A stretch of DNA of 64,000 nucleotides from Polynucleobacter sp. JS-JIR-II-b4 (GTDB lineage: Bacteria > Pseudomonadota > Gammaproteobacteria > Burkholderiales > Burkholderiaceae): assembly GCF_018687815.1 (NCBI RefSeq), contig NZ_CP061306.1, positions 1,674,001 through 1,738,000 on the forward strand, in the 5' to 3' direction. Below the pieces are notes generated by a model. That model worked only from the letters and a program-made list of their open reading frames with translations. It did no database searches and was not told where the DNA came from. Position numbers and translations under genes: made by a program. Shown here one piece after another: positions 28,400-37,807 of this stretch. Within the stretch, counting starts at the first letter, position 1; each line of letters opens with the position of its first letter.

Positions 28400-28864
28400 A
28401 TGTCTATATCAATGTCTAGCACCTCAACTTTATTGCGCCATGTATTTTCTACTGCGCTCTTTCTTTACTCCACCCTAACGCTCGCCCAGGTTAACGTCGG
28501 CCTACCCACTATTGAGTTAAAGACGGGCATCTACCGCATTCAGGCTGAGCTTGCCGATACACCGAAGGCTAGAGAGGTTGGCCTCATGAATCGCACCAGC
28601 ATGCCAAGCAATTCTGGAATGTTATTTATCTTCGAACAAAAAGCTGGTCATTGCTTCTGGATGAACAACACCAAGATTCCGCTCTCGATTGCATTCATTG
28701 CGGATGATGGCAAGATTGTGAACATTGAAGAGATGCAGGCTGAAACCACCAATAATCACTGCCCTAAAGCAGCCGTGCGTTATGCACTGGAGATGAATAA
28801 GCAATGGTTCTCCGAGCGCGTTATCGTCCCGGGGACGGTTATCACAGGTTTACCAAAGAAATAA
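28400..28864 (+). CDS. Exported DUF192 family protein
   Basis: A DUF192 protein of unknown biochemical role. The 154 residues begin with a Sec-type signal (hydrophobic stretch about 17-29, LALAQ-like cleavage near residue 30). The domain follows: ELADTPKAREVGLMNRTSMPSNSGMLFIF in two blocks, HCFWMNNTKIPLSIAFIADDG, and VRYALEMNKQWF. These are the canonical DUF192 motifs (R-x-x-GLM, M-L-F-x-F, W-M-x-N-T-x-x-P-L). It is predicted periplasmic and stands alone between two terminators. Confidence 0.9.
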   Translation: MSISMSSTSTLLRHVFSTALFLYSTLTLAQVNVGLPTIELKTGIYRIQAELADTPKAREVGLMNRTSMPSNSGMLFIFEQKAGHCFWMNNTKIPLSIAFIADDGKIVNIEEMQAETTNNHCPKAAVRYALEMNKQWFSERVIVPGTVITGLPKK

Positions 28865-28900
28865 TTTAGGCTTATCTAGAATCATTCATCTTGAGCCAAC

Positions 28901-28930
28901 AAAAAACGCAGACCGAGGTCTGCGTTTTGT
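28901..28930. terminator. Bidirectional terminator, DUF192 gene / ppnP
   Basis: Near-perfect 12-bp stem AAACGCAGACC / GGTCTGCGTTT with a 2-nt apex, A run left and T-rich right, between two convergent genes. Confidence 0.9.
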
Positions 28931-28947
28931 TTTACAGCATCTTTGAT

Positions 28948-29253
28948 TTATTCAAAGTGGCAAACGTAGTGTACTGGTTGCTCAGCACGAATGATGAAGT
29001 AACCACCCTTTTCCACTTCCCAGCTTTGGCCAGCCTTGAACTCTTGCTCAGGGGCGCCGTTGATACTGACGAAAGCATTGCCATCAACTACTTCCATAAT
29101 TTCACTAGTGCTTAAGTCAAAACGTAAGGTGCTTGGCAGTACCACGCCAACTGACTTACGAACACCATTGGGCAATGTCACAGTATGAGAAACACACTTG
29201 CCATCAAAAAATACATTGGCTTTTTTGCCTACGGAAACTTGATCAAATTGCAT
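28948..29253 (-). CDS. ppnP: Pyrimidine/purine nucleoside phosphorylase
   Basis: A small cupin-fold nucleoside phosphorylase (formerly DUF1255/YaiE) that splits nucleosides with phosphate. The 101-residue protein shows KANVFFDGKCVSHTV, GVVLPSTLRFDLSTSEIMEVVDG and GQSWEVEKGGYF, which are the family's conserved blocks. A purine-rich AAAGAAAGAA stretch precedes the ATG. It lies 44 nt from the start-distal end of argG on the same strand. Confidence 0.93.
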   Translation of the reverse strand: MQFDQVSVGKKANVFFDGKCVSHTVTLPNGVRKSVGVVLPSTLRFDLSTSEIMEVVDGNAFVSINGAPEQEFKAGQSWEVEKGGYFIIRAEQPVHYVCHFE

Positions 29254-29297
29254 CTTGGTTCTTTCTTTTCTATTTGGTTCTAATCGTTTACTTCTAG

Positions 29298-30530
29298 TTA
29301 TTTCTGAGCGCGTTTACGTCTAGCAGTTTCAGCAATACGCATACGCAAAGCATTGAGCTTAATAAAGCCACCAGCGTCTGCTTGGTTGTATGCGCCACCA
29401 TCATCATCAAAGGTTGCAATATTTTGATCAAACAAAGTATTGGCTGAGTCACGTGAAATCACAGAGACAGAACCTTTGTAGAGCTTGAGGCGTACAACGC
29501 CGTTAACAGCCTGTTGCGTATGGTCAATCAAGGTTTGGAGTGCAAGACGCTCTGGCGCCCACCACAAGCCGTTGTAGATCAAGCTGGCATAACGTGGCAT
29601 CAAATCATCCTTCAAATGCGCCACTTCACGATCCAAAGTAATACTTTCGATGCCGCGGTGGGCCTTCAGAAGAATTGTGCCGCCAGGAGTTTCATAACAG
29701 CCACGGCTCTTCATGCCAACAAAGCGGTTTTCTACTAAATCAAGACGGCCGATGCCATGTTTTCCACCAAGACGATTTAATTCAGCTAACAACTCGTGTG
29801 GCTTATAGGCTTTGCCATCAATTGCCACTGGGTCGCCAGCTTTAAATTCGATTTCGATAATTTCTGGGGCGTCCGGAGCCTTCTCCGGGGATACCGTCCA
29901 ACGCCACATTGACTCCTCTGCCTCTGCGTTTGGATTCTCGAGGTGACGACCTTCATAGCTAATGTGCAAGAGGTTCGCATCCATTGAGTACGGTGAACCA
30001 CCTTGCTTATGCTTCATCTCAACCGGAATGCCATGTTTTTCTGCGTAAGCCATCAACTTTTCACGTGAGAGAAGATCCCATTCACGCCAAGGAGCAATTA
30101 CTTTAATTCCTGGTTCAAGAGCGTAGTAACCCAACTCAAAGCGAACCTGGTCATTTCCTTTACCGGTAGCGCCGTGCGATACAGAGTCAGCACCAGTTAA
30201 GCGAGCAATTTCAATTTGACGCTTAGCGATCAATGGACGGGCAATAGAGGTGCCTAACAAATATTCGCCTTCATAAATCGTATTCGCACGGAACATCGGG
30301 AACACAAAGTCACGCACAAACTCTTCACGCAAATCATCAATAAAAATGTTTTCAGGCTTGATGCCAAATTGCAAAGCCTTAGCACGCGCTGGCTCCAACT
30401 CTTCGCCCTGACCTAAGTCAGCGGTAAAGGTCACGATCTCGCAGCCATAGGTATCTTGAAGCCACTTCAAGATCACACTGGTATCTAGACCGCCGGAATA
30501 CGCTAAGACTGCTTTTTTAATATCGGACAT
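29298..30530 (-). CDS. argG: Argininosuccinate synthase
   Basis: Joins citrulline and aspartate using ATP in arginine synthesis. The 410-residue protein has the ATP-pyrophosphatase loop [17 protein letters not shown] (about residues 8-24). The conserved [20 protein letters not shown] lies at about 110-129, and the C-terminal segment [16 protein letters not shown] is also conserved. ATG 30530 ([14 protein letters not shown]) is chosen over a TTG 15 nt upstream. It follows argF on the same strand after 79 nt; together they perform ornithine to argininosuccinate. Confidence 0.97.
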   Translation of the reverse strand: MSDIKKAVLAYSGGLDTSVILKWLQDTYGCEIVTFTADLGQGEELEPARAKALQFGIKPENIFIDDLREEFVRDFVFPMFRANTIYEGEYLLGTSIARPLIAKRQIEIARLTGADSVSHGATGKGNDQVRFELGYYALEPGIKVIAPWREWDLLSREKLMAYAEKHGIPVEMKHKQGGSPYSMDANLLHISYEGRHLENPNAEAEESMWRWTVSPEKAPDAPEIIEIEFKAGDPVAIDGKAYKPHELLAELNRLGGKHGIGRLDLVENRFVGMKSRGCYETPGGTILLKAHRGIESITLDREVAHLKDDLMPRYASLIYNGLWWAPERLALQTLIDHTQQAVNGVVRLKLYKGSVSVISRDSANTLFDQNIATFDDDGGAYNQADAGGFIKLNALRMRIAETARRKRAQK

Positions 30531-30609
30531 GTTTTTCTTATTCAATCAAAATTAATGAAAACGAATTGCTTGTTATTTGCTACTTATTTTATTGCTCAAG
30601 CTCTATTAC

Positions 30610-31557
30610 TTAATCTAAACGACCGCAGAGTAAATACTCCATGAGGGCTTTTTGGACATGTAAACGATTTTCCGCTTCTTCCCAGACAATACTTTGGGGC
30701 CCATCAATCACTCCTGCCGAAACCTCTTCACCACGGTGTGCTGGCAAGCAGTGCATAAATAGCGCATTAGGCTTAGCCAAGGACATTAATTCTTCATCCA
30801 CCATCCAATCCTGGAAAGCATTCATGCGTAAGGTATTTTCATCTTCATAACCCATGCTGGTCCAGACGTCAGTACTCACCAGATCAGCGCCTTTGCAGGC
30901 TTCCTTTGGGTCGGCGCAAATGGTTAAATGCTTGGCGGACTTCGGTGACAAACGTGTTGCATCCAACTGATAACCCTCTGGTGCAGAGAAGCTCAACTGA
31001 AAATCTAGGCATTCAGCAGCCTGGAGCCAGGTGTAGGCCATATTGTTGGCATCGCCTACCCAGGCTACCGTTTTTCCCTGAATTGGGCCGCGAGCCTCTA
31101 CAAACGTAAAAATATCGGCCAATACTTGGCAAGGGTGAAATTCGTTTGTCAGGCCATTGATTACCGGCACCCGCGAATTCGATGCAAAACGCTCAATAAT
31201 GTCTTGGCCAAAGGTGCGAATCATGATGATGTCCGTCATCCTTGAAATCACCTGAGCAGCATCCTCTACCGGCTCGCCACGACCCAATTGGGTATCTCGG
31301 GTGTTTAGGTACACCGCATGACCACCAAGCTGATGGATGCCTGCCTCAAAGGAGAGGCGAGTGCGGGTGGAATGCTTCTCAAAAATCATGGCCAAAGTGC
31401 GGTCATGCAGTGGATGCCAAGTTTCATAGCTCTTGAACCTGGCCTTGAGCCACGCTGAACGCTTGAGCAAATAGTCGTACTCTTCACGAGTCAGGTCAGA
31501 AAACTGCAGGTAGTGCTTTACCTGACCGGGCACTTGCGGCTTAGCCAGAGATGTCAT
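30610..31557 (-). CDS. argF: Ornithine carbamoyltransferase
   Basis: Makes citrulline from ornithine and carbamoyl phosphate. The carbamoyl-phosphate motif EKHSTRTRLSFE (STRTR), a second motif NGLTNEFHPCQVLADI, and the ornithine motif FMHCLPAHRGEEV are all present. MTSLAKPQVPGQVKHYLQFSDL at 31557 best matches the family N-terminus and gives 315 residues; ATG 31590 and TTG 31602 are upstream alternatives. No start has a strong ribosome site. It is divergent from the DUF3579 gene and upstream of argG. Confidence 0.95.
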   Translation of the reverse strand: MTSLAKPQVPGQVKHYLQFSDLTREEYDYLLKRSAWLKARFKSYETWHPLHDRTLAMIFEKHSTRTRLSFEAGIHQLGGHAVYLNTRDTQLGRGEPVEDAAQVISRMTDIIMIRTFGQDIIERFASNSRVPVINGLTNEFHPCQVLADIFTFVEARGPIQGKTVAWVGDANNMAYTWLQAAECLDFQLSFSAPEGYQLDATRLSPKSAKHLTICADPKEACKGADLVSTDVWTSMGYEDENTLRMNAFQDWMVDEELMSLAKPNALFMHCLPAHRGEEVSAGVIDGPQSIVWEEAENRLHVQKALMEYLLCGRLD

Positions 31558-31707
31558 AGTTGAGCTTTCTACTAAAGTTTTGGCTTGCATTTTTTTCTTC
31601 AAACATTCGGCTGCACGAAAATAGACCCTAAAGCCATCTTACGGCCAACTTGGGCTGTTAAGCTAGAGGACTTAGAACACTATTTCTACAACCATCATTA
31701 CGCGAAC

Positions 31708-32022
31708 TTGAACCACAAAAAGCTTTTCATTCAAGGCATTACCACTTCTGGCAAACCATTTCGGCCCAGTGATTGGGCGGAGCGTCTGTGCGGGGTGATG
31801 GCTACTTTTCGCCCTCCCGGTGACTCCGGGGACCCTCGCTTCACTTATTCGCCCTATGTCAGACCAGTGCTTATTGCAAAAGTGAAATGCGTTGTTATCG
31901 ATACCAGACTGAGGGATCTAGATCCTCGAGCACTAGACTTTGTCATGAACTTTGCCAAAGACAACAGCCTACCAATCGAAGAGGCGTGTGAGTTCAACCC
32001 AACAACCCCATCCCAGCCTTAA
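31708..32022 (+). CDS. DUF3579 family protein
   Basis: A DUF3579 protein of unknown function, found chiefly in betaproteobacteria. The conserved core is clear: KLFIQGITTSGKPFRPSDWAERLCG, YSPYVRPV, KCVVIDTRL and LDFVMNFAKDN. The start is doubtful. TTG 31708 (MNHKKLFIQG, 104 residues) fits the usual family length. The only other in-frame start is TTG 31585 (145 residues), which would overlap argF's 5' end. Compared with the usual core it carries a short insertion (PPGDSGDPR) before the YSPYVRPV segment. Confidence 0.8.
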   Translation: MNHKKLFIQGITTSGKPFRPSDWAERLCGVMATFRPPGDSGDPRFTYSPYVRPVLIAKVKCVVIDTRLRDLDPRALDFVMNFAKDNSLPIEEACEFNPTTPSQP

Positions 32023-32052
32023 AAACAAAAACCCGCTCTGATGAGGAGCGGG
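32022..32052 (-). terminator. Intrinsic terminator after rpsT
   Basis: On the minus strand, stem CCCGCTC / GAGCGGG with a 7-nt loop is followed by a long T-rich run. It ends rpsT transcription just after the convergent DUF3579 stop. Confidence 0.9.
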
Positions 32053-32095
32053 CTTAGGTCGAAACTACTTCGACCAGCCTAAAACTAAAACTGTA

Positions 32096-32362
32096 TTACG
32101 CTGCCATCGCCTTGATAGCTGCAGACAAACGTGACTTCTGACGAGCTGCAGTATTTTTGTGGGCAATCTTTTTGTCAGCAATCTTGTCGATTGTTGCTTG
32201 AGTTGCCGCGAAAACTTTAGCTGCCGAAGCTTTATCACCAGTTTCAATCGCTTTACGAACTGCCTTAATGGAAGTGCGGAGCTTTGAACGCAAACTGGAG
32301 TTATGTTCGTTTTGTTTTACTGCTTGGCGTGCACGCTTGCGCGCTTGTGCTGTATTGGCCAT
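32096..32362 (-). CDS. rpsT: 30S ribosomal protein S20
   Basis: A small-subunit primary binding protein. The 88-residue basic helical protein begins [17 protein letters not shown], has [18 protein letters not shown], and ends [19 protein letters not shown], all S20 hallmarks. AAGG lies 10 nt before the ATG. It is divergent from murJ, the usual neighbour in proteobacteria. Confidence 0.98.
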   Translation of the reverse strand: MANTAQARKRARQAVKQNEHNSSLRSKLRTSIKAVRKAIETGDKASAAKVFAATQATIDKIADKKIAHKNTAARQKSRLSAAIKAMAA

Positions 32363-32513
32363 CTTTAAACCTTGCCTCTATAAATTGCAAAATGCGATTA
32401 GTTAAAAATCTTGCGGACTTGCCAGATTCATAAGCAAGCTCGCCAAAACCCAAGATTTTACCTTAAAGGGGCAAAAAAGCCCAGCCGACCGATAAATAGG
32501 TGAAAATCGCCTC
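32363..32513. other. rpsT / murJ intergenic region
   Basis: 151 bp without a gene. An AT-rich TTTATAG tract on the minus strand could be the rpsT -10. On the plus side GAAAAT ends 6 nt before the murJ ATG. Confidence 0.5.
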
Positions 32514-34067
32514 ATGAATCTGCTTTCTGCCGCCGCCAAGGTCAGCTCTCTGACTATGCTATCCCGTATTACGGGCCTGCTCCGGGAGACCCTCATTGCC
32601 CGTAGTTTCGGGGCTTCCGAGTGGACAGATGCCTTTAATGTGGCTTTTAGGCTACCCAATTTGCTACGTCGGCTATTTGCCGAAGGGGCCTTTTCTCAAG
32701 CTTTTGTACCGATTTTGGGCGAAATTGCCACAAACGAAGATCAAACTAAGGCCAAAATCCTCATAAATGCAGTCGCCACGCTCTTATTTTGGGCTTTGTT
32801 GCTTACGGTACTACTGGGAGTCATTGGCGCCCCAGTGCTCATTCTGGTCATTGCCACAGGGTTTAAAGGTGGTCCAGCTTATGACGCCAGCGTCGTTATG
32901 ACCCGAATCATGTTCCCTTATATTGGGCTGATTTCTATGGTCTCCCTCTCGGCGGGGATCCTAAACACCTATCACCGCTTTGCAATCCCGGCCTTTACGC
33001 CTGTCTTGCTCAATCTTGCCTTAATTGGTAGCGCTATCTTTTTGGCACCCCACTTAGAGCAACCAATTTATGCCTTAAGTATTGGTGTTTTACTTGGCGG
33101 AATACTGCAACTTGCCCTGCAAGTTCCAACGCTTGCTCGCCTCGGCCTATTACCTCGAATTGGTTTGTTACCTGGCGCCATCAAGTCAGCCGTCACCAAT
33201 CCTGAAGCTCGGCGCGTCATGAAATTAATGGGGCCCGCAGTATTTGCGGTCTCGGTTGCGCAAATCTCCCTCATTATCAATACCAACATTGCTTCACGTC
33301 TGCAGGCAGGAAGCGTGTCATGGCTATCTTACGCAGATCGCTTAATGGAATTTCCAACTGCATTACTGGGTGTTGCATTAGGAACCGTTCTTTTGCCAAG
33401 TCTCAGTAAGGCCAATGCCAAAAACGATCTAGCACATGCTGGTGAGTTACTCATCTGGGGATTGCAACTCACCTTTTTGCTAGCTGCACCTTGCGCAATT
33501 GCACTCTTTATCTTTGGCGAGCCTCTAGCGGCAGTCTTGTATCACTATGGCAAATTCACTGCGCTTGATGTCGTGATGACGCAACGTGCATTGGCGGCTT
33601 ATGGGGTTGGCCTCATTGGTTTGATTCTGGTAAAAATTTTGGCGCCCGGATTTTATTCACGCCAAGATATTCGCACGCCAGTCAAGATTGGCTTGCTCGT
33701 TTTGGTAGCTACCCAATTAGCTAATCTAGTATTTGTTCCTTGGCTTGGGCATGCTGGCCTTGCCCTCTCAGTTGGCACTGGCGCTTGCTTGAATGCCGCA
33801 TTGCTCTGGGTTGGCCTGCATCGACGCGGGGCCTTGCCTAATTCAGGCTGGATCAAGTATCTCGGTCAGCTATTGCTCGCACTCGCCCCCTTCACAGCCG
33901 TACTGATTTATGCCGCCAGTACGCACAATTGGATCGCCCTCCAAGCGGAGCCTTGGCTGCGCATTGGCTTGGTAGGGGCATGGTTAGGTCTTGCTGCCAT
34001 TGTTTACTTCGCATCCTTGGCCTTAGTTGGAATTCGCTGGCAAAAATTCTTGCGTCATGCAAAATAG
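32514..34067 (+). CDS. murJ: Lipid II flippase MurJ
   Basis: A MOP-superfamily flippase moving lipid II across the inner membrane for peptidoglycan synthesis. The 517-residue protein has about 14 hydrophobic helices. The family motifs are present: SRITGLLRETLIARSFGASEWTDAFNVAFR in two blocks (about 18-47), FAEGAFSQAFVPIL (about 54-67) and YADRLMEFPTALLGVALGTVLLP (about 271-293). The essential Arg residues of the N-terminal cavity lie in these blocks. No good Shine-Dalgarno is present, and a weak -10 ends 6 nt upstream. The downstream SirB1-like gene starts 5 nt after the stop. Confidence 0.95.
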   Translation: MNLLSAAAKVSSLTMLSRITGLLRETLIARSFGASEWTDAFNVAFRLPNLLRRLFAEGAFSQAFVPILGEIATNEDQTKAKILINAVATLLFWALLLTVLLGVIGAPVLILVIATGFKGGPAYDASVVMTRIMFPYIGLISMVSLSAGILNTYHRFAIPAFTPVLLNLALIGSAIFLAPHLEQPIYALSIGVLLGGILQLALQVPTLARLGLLPRIGLLPGAIKSAVTNPEARRVMKLMGPAVFAVSVAQISLIINTNIASRLQAGSVSWLSYADRLMEFPTALLGVALGTVLLPSLSKANAKNDLAHAGELLIWGLQLTFLLAAPCAIALFIFGEPLAAVLYHYGKFTALDVVMTQRALAAYGVGLIGLILVKILAPGFYSRQDIRTPVKIGLLVLVATQLANLVFVPWLGHAGLALSVGTGACLNAALLWVGLHRRGALPNSGWIKYLGQLLLALAPFTAVLIYAASTHNWIALQAEPWLRIGLVGAWLGLAAIVYFASLALVGIRWQKFLRHAK

Positions 34068-34072
34068 CTAGC

Positions 34073-34915
34073 ATGCCAACACAACAACTCGACTATTTCA
34101 CTTCCCTAGTTGCTGAAGACGAACATCTTCCTTTAACGGAGGCTGCAATCGCTGTTGCACAGCACGCTTATCCTGATCTTGATGTTCAAGGGGTGCTCGA
34201 TCAAATTGATGAGATGGGCAACAAACTCAAAACACGCATCACGCCCGATACCTCACCTGTTCAGCGCTTACAAATTCTGAAGCATTTCTTTTATACCGAG
34301 CTGGGTTTTGGTCCGAACCCAAATGATTTTTATGCTCCTGAAAATTCGTACTTGCATTACATACTTGAAAACCGTAGAGGGATTCCCATCTCATTGGCGA
34401 TTTTGATGATGGAATTAGGCAATCAAATTGGCTTGAAAATTCGGGGCGTTTCATTTCCGAATCACTTCATGATGCGCATCTCTTTGCAACAAGGTGAAGT
34501 GATCATGGATCCCTTGACTGGTGAATCACTATCAAAGGCTCAGCTACAAGAAATGCTTGACCCCTACTTGGACGCTAAAGGCTATAGAGGTGAGTTGAGC
34601 CTGCCGCTCAACATCTTCCTGCGCGCCTCTAGCTCGAGAGAGATTCTGTCGCGCTTTCTGAGAAATCTCAAAATGATTTACTCAGAACATGAGCGCTGGG
34701 AGCGCTTATTGGGTATTCAAGAACGTCTCGTCATTCTGCTGCCAGACTCTATTGAAGAGATTCGGGACAGAGGTTTGATCTTTGCGCAACTAGAGTATTT
34801 GCGTCCCGCATTGGCGGATATGCATCGCTATCTCAGTGAAGTTCCAGAAGCTGAAGATGCCAGCGATATCCGTGAGCATATCGCCACCCTCGAAAGTCAG
34901 ACTAAGCTGCACTAA
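34073..34915 (+). CDS. SirB1 family protein (transglutaminase-like plus tetratricopeptide region)
   Basis: A 280-residue protein of the SirB1/YchA family. The N-terminal half is a transglutaminase-like fold with YILENRRGIPISLAILMMELG (about residues 101-121) and GVSFPNHFMMRI (about 127-138). The C-terminal half is helical and TPR-like (ILSRFLRNLKMIYSEHERWERLL and RGLIFAQLEYLRPALADM). The enzymatic role is not established. ATG 34073 (MPTQQLDYF) is chosen; the longer frame lies inside murJ. It is co-transcribed with murJ. Confidence 0.88.
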   Translation: MPTQQLDYFTSLVAEDEHLPLTEAAIAVAQHAYPDLDVQGVLDQIDEMGNKLKTRITPDTSPVQRLQILKHFFYTELGFGPNPNDFYAPENSYLHYILENRRGIPISLAILMMELGNQIGLKIRGVSFPNHFMMRISLQQGEVIMDPLTGESLSKAQLQEMLDPYLDAKGYRGELSLPLNIFLRASSSREILSRFLRNLKMIYSEHERWERLLGIQERLVILLPDSIEEIRDRGLIFAQLEYLRPALADMHRYLSEVPEAEDASDIREHIATLESQTKLH

Positions 34916-34932
34916 AGCCAAATTGGCTTTAG
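34912..34932. terminator. Hairpin between SirB1-like and DedA genes
   Basis: Perfect 9-bp stem CTAAAGCCA / TGGCTTTAG with a 3-nt loop, at convergent gene ends. There is no pronounced T run. Confidence 0.5.
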
Positions 34933-34960
34933 TGGTGGCACTTTGGTTTTCAAACTTGTA

Positions 34961-35605
34961 TTAGTTTTTCTTGCGTTGAAAAATTTTGTAGATAGCTGCG
35001 AATAAAACTGGCACTGCAGCCGCACCAACACCCACCAGGACGATCACATTGAGGTTCTGACGAATGACAGGGATATTGCCAAAGAAATATCCGGCAATTA
35101 CCAAACCAAAGACCCACAGCGCTGCACCGGTGATGTTGAATAACTGAAAGCGTGAGAAGTTCATCTCGGATACACCCGCAATAAAAGGTGCAAAGGTACG
35201 AATAATTGGCAAGAAGCGGGCAAGGATGATTGTTTTGCCACCATGCTTTTCATAAAAAGCGTGGGTTTTTAATAAAGCGCCTTGATCAATCCAGCGCGAT
35301 TGACTGCTGAATACTCGCTTACCAATCCACCGGCCAATGAAGTAGTTCACGGTATTACCAGCGACTGCAGCAATCAACAAACCAATACACAAGGTCCAGA
35401 TATTGAAATGCTCGGTAGCGCAATAGGCGCCGGCAATAAATAAGAGTGAGTCTCCAGGCAAGAAAGGTGCAACCACTAAGCCTGTTTCTGCAAAAACAAT
35501 AGCAAATAGGAGGCCATAGGCCCAAGGACCGTATTGCTGAATCACCACATCTAAATGTTTATCAATATGCAGCAATAAATCACTAATTTGCAAAAGGGTA
35601 TCCAT
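34961..35605 (-). CDS. DedA family membrane protein
   Basis: A DedA/VTT-domain membrane protein; members act in undecaprenyl-phosphate or phospholipid recycling and envelope homeostasis. The 214-residue protein shows FAETGLVVAPFLPGDSLLFIAGA (about residues 40-62), the re-entrant loop GNTVNYFIGRWIG, and FLPIIRTFAPFIAGVSEM, the conserved Arg/Glu/Asp pattern of the VTT domain. ATG 35605 (MDTLLQISD) is chosen over the TTG directly before it, with GAGCGAG upstream. A lysine-rich tail ends the protein. Confidence 0.92.
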   Translation of the reverse strand: MDTLLQISDLLLHIDKHLDVVIQQYGPWAYGLLFAIVFAETGLVVAPFLPGDSLLFIAGAYCATEHFNIWTLCIGLLIAAVAGNTVNYFIGRWIGKRVFSSQSRWIDQGALLKTHAFYEKHGGKTIILARFLPIIRTFAPFIAGVSEMNFSRFQLFNITGAALWVFGLVIAGYFFGNIPVIRQNLNVIVLVGVGAAAVPVLFAAIYKIFQRKKN

Positions 35606-35652
35606 CAACTCGCTCTTTAACTTATGGGTTGTTGCGGATATTAACAGGCTCT

Positions 35653-35658
35653 TATAAT
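35653..35658 (+). promoter_or_regulatory. miaA -10 element 5 nt before ATG
   Basis: A perfect TATAAT (35653-35658), with TTGTTG at 35629-35634 (18-bp spacing), ends 5 nt before ATG 35664. No Shine-Dalgarno fits between them except the start-adjacent AGG. Confidence 0.55.
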
Positions 35659-35663
35659 CAGGT

Positions 35664-36671
35664 ATGCAAACTGAACCCTACATTCAGCCTATGCATGCTC
35701 CAGATGAAGTCTCAACGCTTTGTATTGTTGGGCCCACTGGTGCAGGCAAAACCCATCTCGCCATGTCTTTGGCTGAGTATGCGAAATCCGTTGGCCTAAC
35801 GATTGAACTTATCAGCATGGATTCTGCTTTGGTCTATCGGGGTTTAGATATTGGCAGCGCCAAACCAACTAAGTCAGAACAAGAAGCAGTTATTCATCAT
35901 CTGATTGACATAATCGATCCTACTGAAGTGTATTCAGCGGCGCGTTTTGCTAATGATGCAAAACGACTTTGCACCGAGATTCGTGCGCGAGGCAATATTC
36001 CAGTGGTGGTAGGGGGAACGATGTTGTATTGGCGGGCGTGGGCGCATGGTCTCTCCTCGCTGCCTCCAGCAAACCCAGAGATTCGGGCTCGCTTAGATGA
36101 AGAAGGTAAAGCCATTGGCTGGCCAGCAATGCACGACAAACTTGCCGAGGTTGACGCCGAAACTGCGGCGCGCTTAAAGCCAAACGATTCTCAACGAGTG
36201 CAACGCGCCTTGGAGGTTTATGAAATTACCGGTAAACCCATGTCTGTGTTACTGGCTGACTCACCCAGCGAGGATGGCAGAGAAGGCTCAGCGATTCCAT
36301 CTTGGATTACGTTAGTTTCACTTGAACCAAGCGATCGCAAGCGATTGCATTTGAACTTAGAAAAGCGTTTTGATGAAATGCTTGCCGCTGGATTTATGGA
36401 TGAAGTCAAAGCACTGCGTAGTAATAGTGGCTTACATGCGGATCTTCCGGCCGTCCGTTCGGTAGGCTATCGCCAAGCCTGGGAATTTCTCAATGGCGAG
36501 ATTGATGCTGAAGAAATGCGCTACAAAGCATTAGCGGCAACGCGCCAACTTGGTAAGCGTCAGCTTACTTGGCTGCGTGCAATAGATGGAAGAAATATAT
36601 TTGACCCCTTCAACCCCGAAGAGTTGAAGGCGGCGCTAGATTACTGCAAAAGTAATCTAATCAAAAAATAA
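35664..36671 (+). CDS. miaA: tRNA dimethylallyltransferase
   Basis: Adds a dimethylallyl group to A37 of tRNAs reading UNN codons. The P-loop GPTGAGKTHLAMSLA is at about residues 23-37. DSALVYRGLDIGSAKPT (about 53-69) and VVGGTMLYWRAWAHGL (about 115-130) bind the tRNA and prenyl donor. RSVGYRQAWEFL and RQLGKRQLTWLRA occupy the C-terminal part. It is 335 residues long, with a ~20-residue N-terminal extension before the P-loop strand. Convergent with purM, 11 nt apart. Confidence 0.96.
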   Translation: MQTEPYIQPMHAPDEVSTLCIVGPTGAGKTHLAMSLAEYAKSVGLTIELISMDSALVYRGLDIGSAKPTKSEQEAVIHHLIDIIDPTEVYSAARFANDAKRLCTEIRARGNIPVVVGGTMLYWRAWAHGLSSLPPANPEIRARLDEEGKAIGWPAMHDKLAEVDAETAARLKPNDSQRVQRALEVYEITGKPMSVLLADSPSEDGREGSAIPSWITLVSLEPSDRKRLHLNLEKRFDEMLAAGFMDEVKALRSNSGLHADLPAVRSVGYRQAWEFLNGEIDAEEMRYKALAATRQLGKRQLTWLRAIDGRNIFDPFNPEELKAALDYCKSNLIKK

Positions 36672-36682
36672 TGGCAGATCGT

Positions 36683-37735
36683 TTAGATAACGATAGTTTG
36701 CGGCGCATCTTTTGGTCGCTCAACCACTTCGCCAACTGTCCAAGCCTTAAGTCCTTGCGCAGTCAATGATTTGATTGCTACATCCACTTGGTCGGGCGCA
36801 ACAATCACAACCATACCAATGCCGCAGTTAAATACGCGCACCATTTCTGCATCAGCAACGCCGCCCTTCATTTGCAACCAACGGAAGAGGTCTGGCATTT
36901 GCCAGCTATCGCGATGCAAAACAGCTTGAGTATTTTCTGGGAGCACACGTGGCACGTTATCCACCAAACCACCGCCAGTGATATGCGCCATTCCTTTTAC
37001 ATTGATTTCAGAAATCAATTTGAGTAGTGGCTTCACATAAATCTCAGTTGGCGCCATCACGACATCACCCAATGGGCGGCCGCCTAAATCATCAGTAGGC
37101 TTTGCACCAGCACGCTCAATAATCTTACGCACTAATGAGTAGCCATTCGAATGCGCACCACTAGAGCCAATTGCTAATACCGCATCACCCGGAACAATCG
37201 TTGCGCCAGTAATGATTTTGGATTTTTCAACTGCGCCCACGGCAAATCCGGCTAAGTCATATTCACCTGGTGGGTACATACCCGGCATTTCTGCGGTCTC
37301 ACCACCGATCAATGCGCAGCCAGATAATTCACAACCCTTGGCAATGCCGCCAACAACCGTTGCTGCTGTATCCACAGTCAACTTGCCGCATGCAAAGTAG
37401 TCCAAGAAGAAAAGGGGCTCAGCACCCTGAACCAGGATGTCATTCACACTCATGGCCACCAAGTCTTGACCGATGGTTTCATGACGATTCCACTCAAAAG
37501 CTAGCCTTAGCTTGGTACCAACACCATCCGTACCGGATACTAATACTGGCTCTTTATAGCGCTTAGGCACCTCAAAAAGGGCTCCAAAGCCGCCAATTCC
37601 GGCCAAAACACCCTCGCGCATGGTTTTCTTGGCAAGCGGCTTAATACGGTCAACCAGGGCATCCCCAGCATCAATATCAACACCAGCGTCACGGTAGGAA
37701 AGGCCTTTTGAGGAAGAATTAGTAGATGAGGTCAT
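36683..37735 (-). CDS. purM: Phosphoribosylformylglycinamidine cyclo-ligase
   Basis: AIR synthetase, the fifth step of purine synthesis. The 350-residue protein has [20 protein letters not shown] (about residues 12-31), [15 protein letters not shown] (about 65-79), [21 protein letters not shown] (about 144-164, in the ATP/FGAM site) and [16 protein letters not shown] (about 252-267). It diverges from the AI-2E permease gene with almost no spacer. Confidence 0.97.
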   Translation of the reverse strand: MTSSTNSSSKGLSYRDAGVDIDAGDALVDRIKPLAKKTMREGVLAGIGGFGALFEVPKRYKEPVLVSGTDGVGTKLRLAFEWNRHETIGQDLVAMSVNDILVQGAEPLFFLDYFACGKLTVDTAATVVGGIAKGCELSGCALIGGETAEMPGMYPPGEYDLAGFAVGAVEKSKIITGATIVPGDAVLAIGSSGAHSNGYSLVRKIIERAGAKPTDDLGGRPLGDVVMAPTEIYVKPLLKLISEINVKGMAHITGGGLVDNVPRVLPENTQAVLHRDSWQMPDLFRWLQMKGGVADAEMVRVFNCGIGMVVIVAPDQVDVAIKSLTAQGLKAWTVGEVVERPKDAPQTIVI

Positions 37736-37773
37736 GTGAGCGCTGGAATATTAGTAAAAAATGCTACTAGGTC

Positions 37774-37802
37774 AGTAGAATCATTGAATTCTAGAGGATT
37801 AC
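37774..37802 (+). promoter_or_regulatory. Promoter and ribosome site for the AI-2E-type gene
   Basis: TAGAAT (about 37774-37779) is a five-of-six -10, and AGAGGA (about 37793-37798) is the only good Shine-Dalgarno upstream of ATG 37808. Together they favour the shorter start. Confidence 0.45.
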
Positions 37803-37807
37803 TCGTC

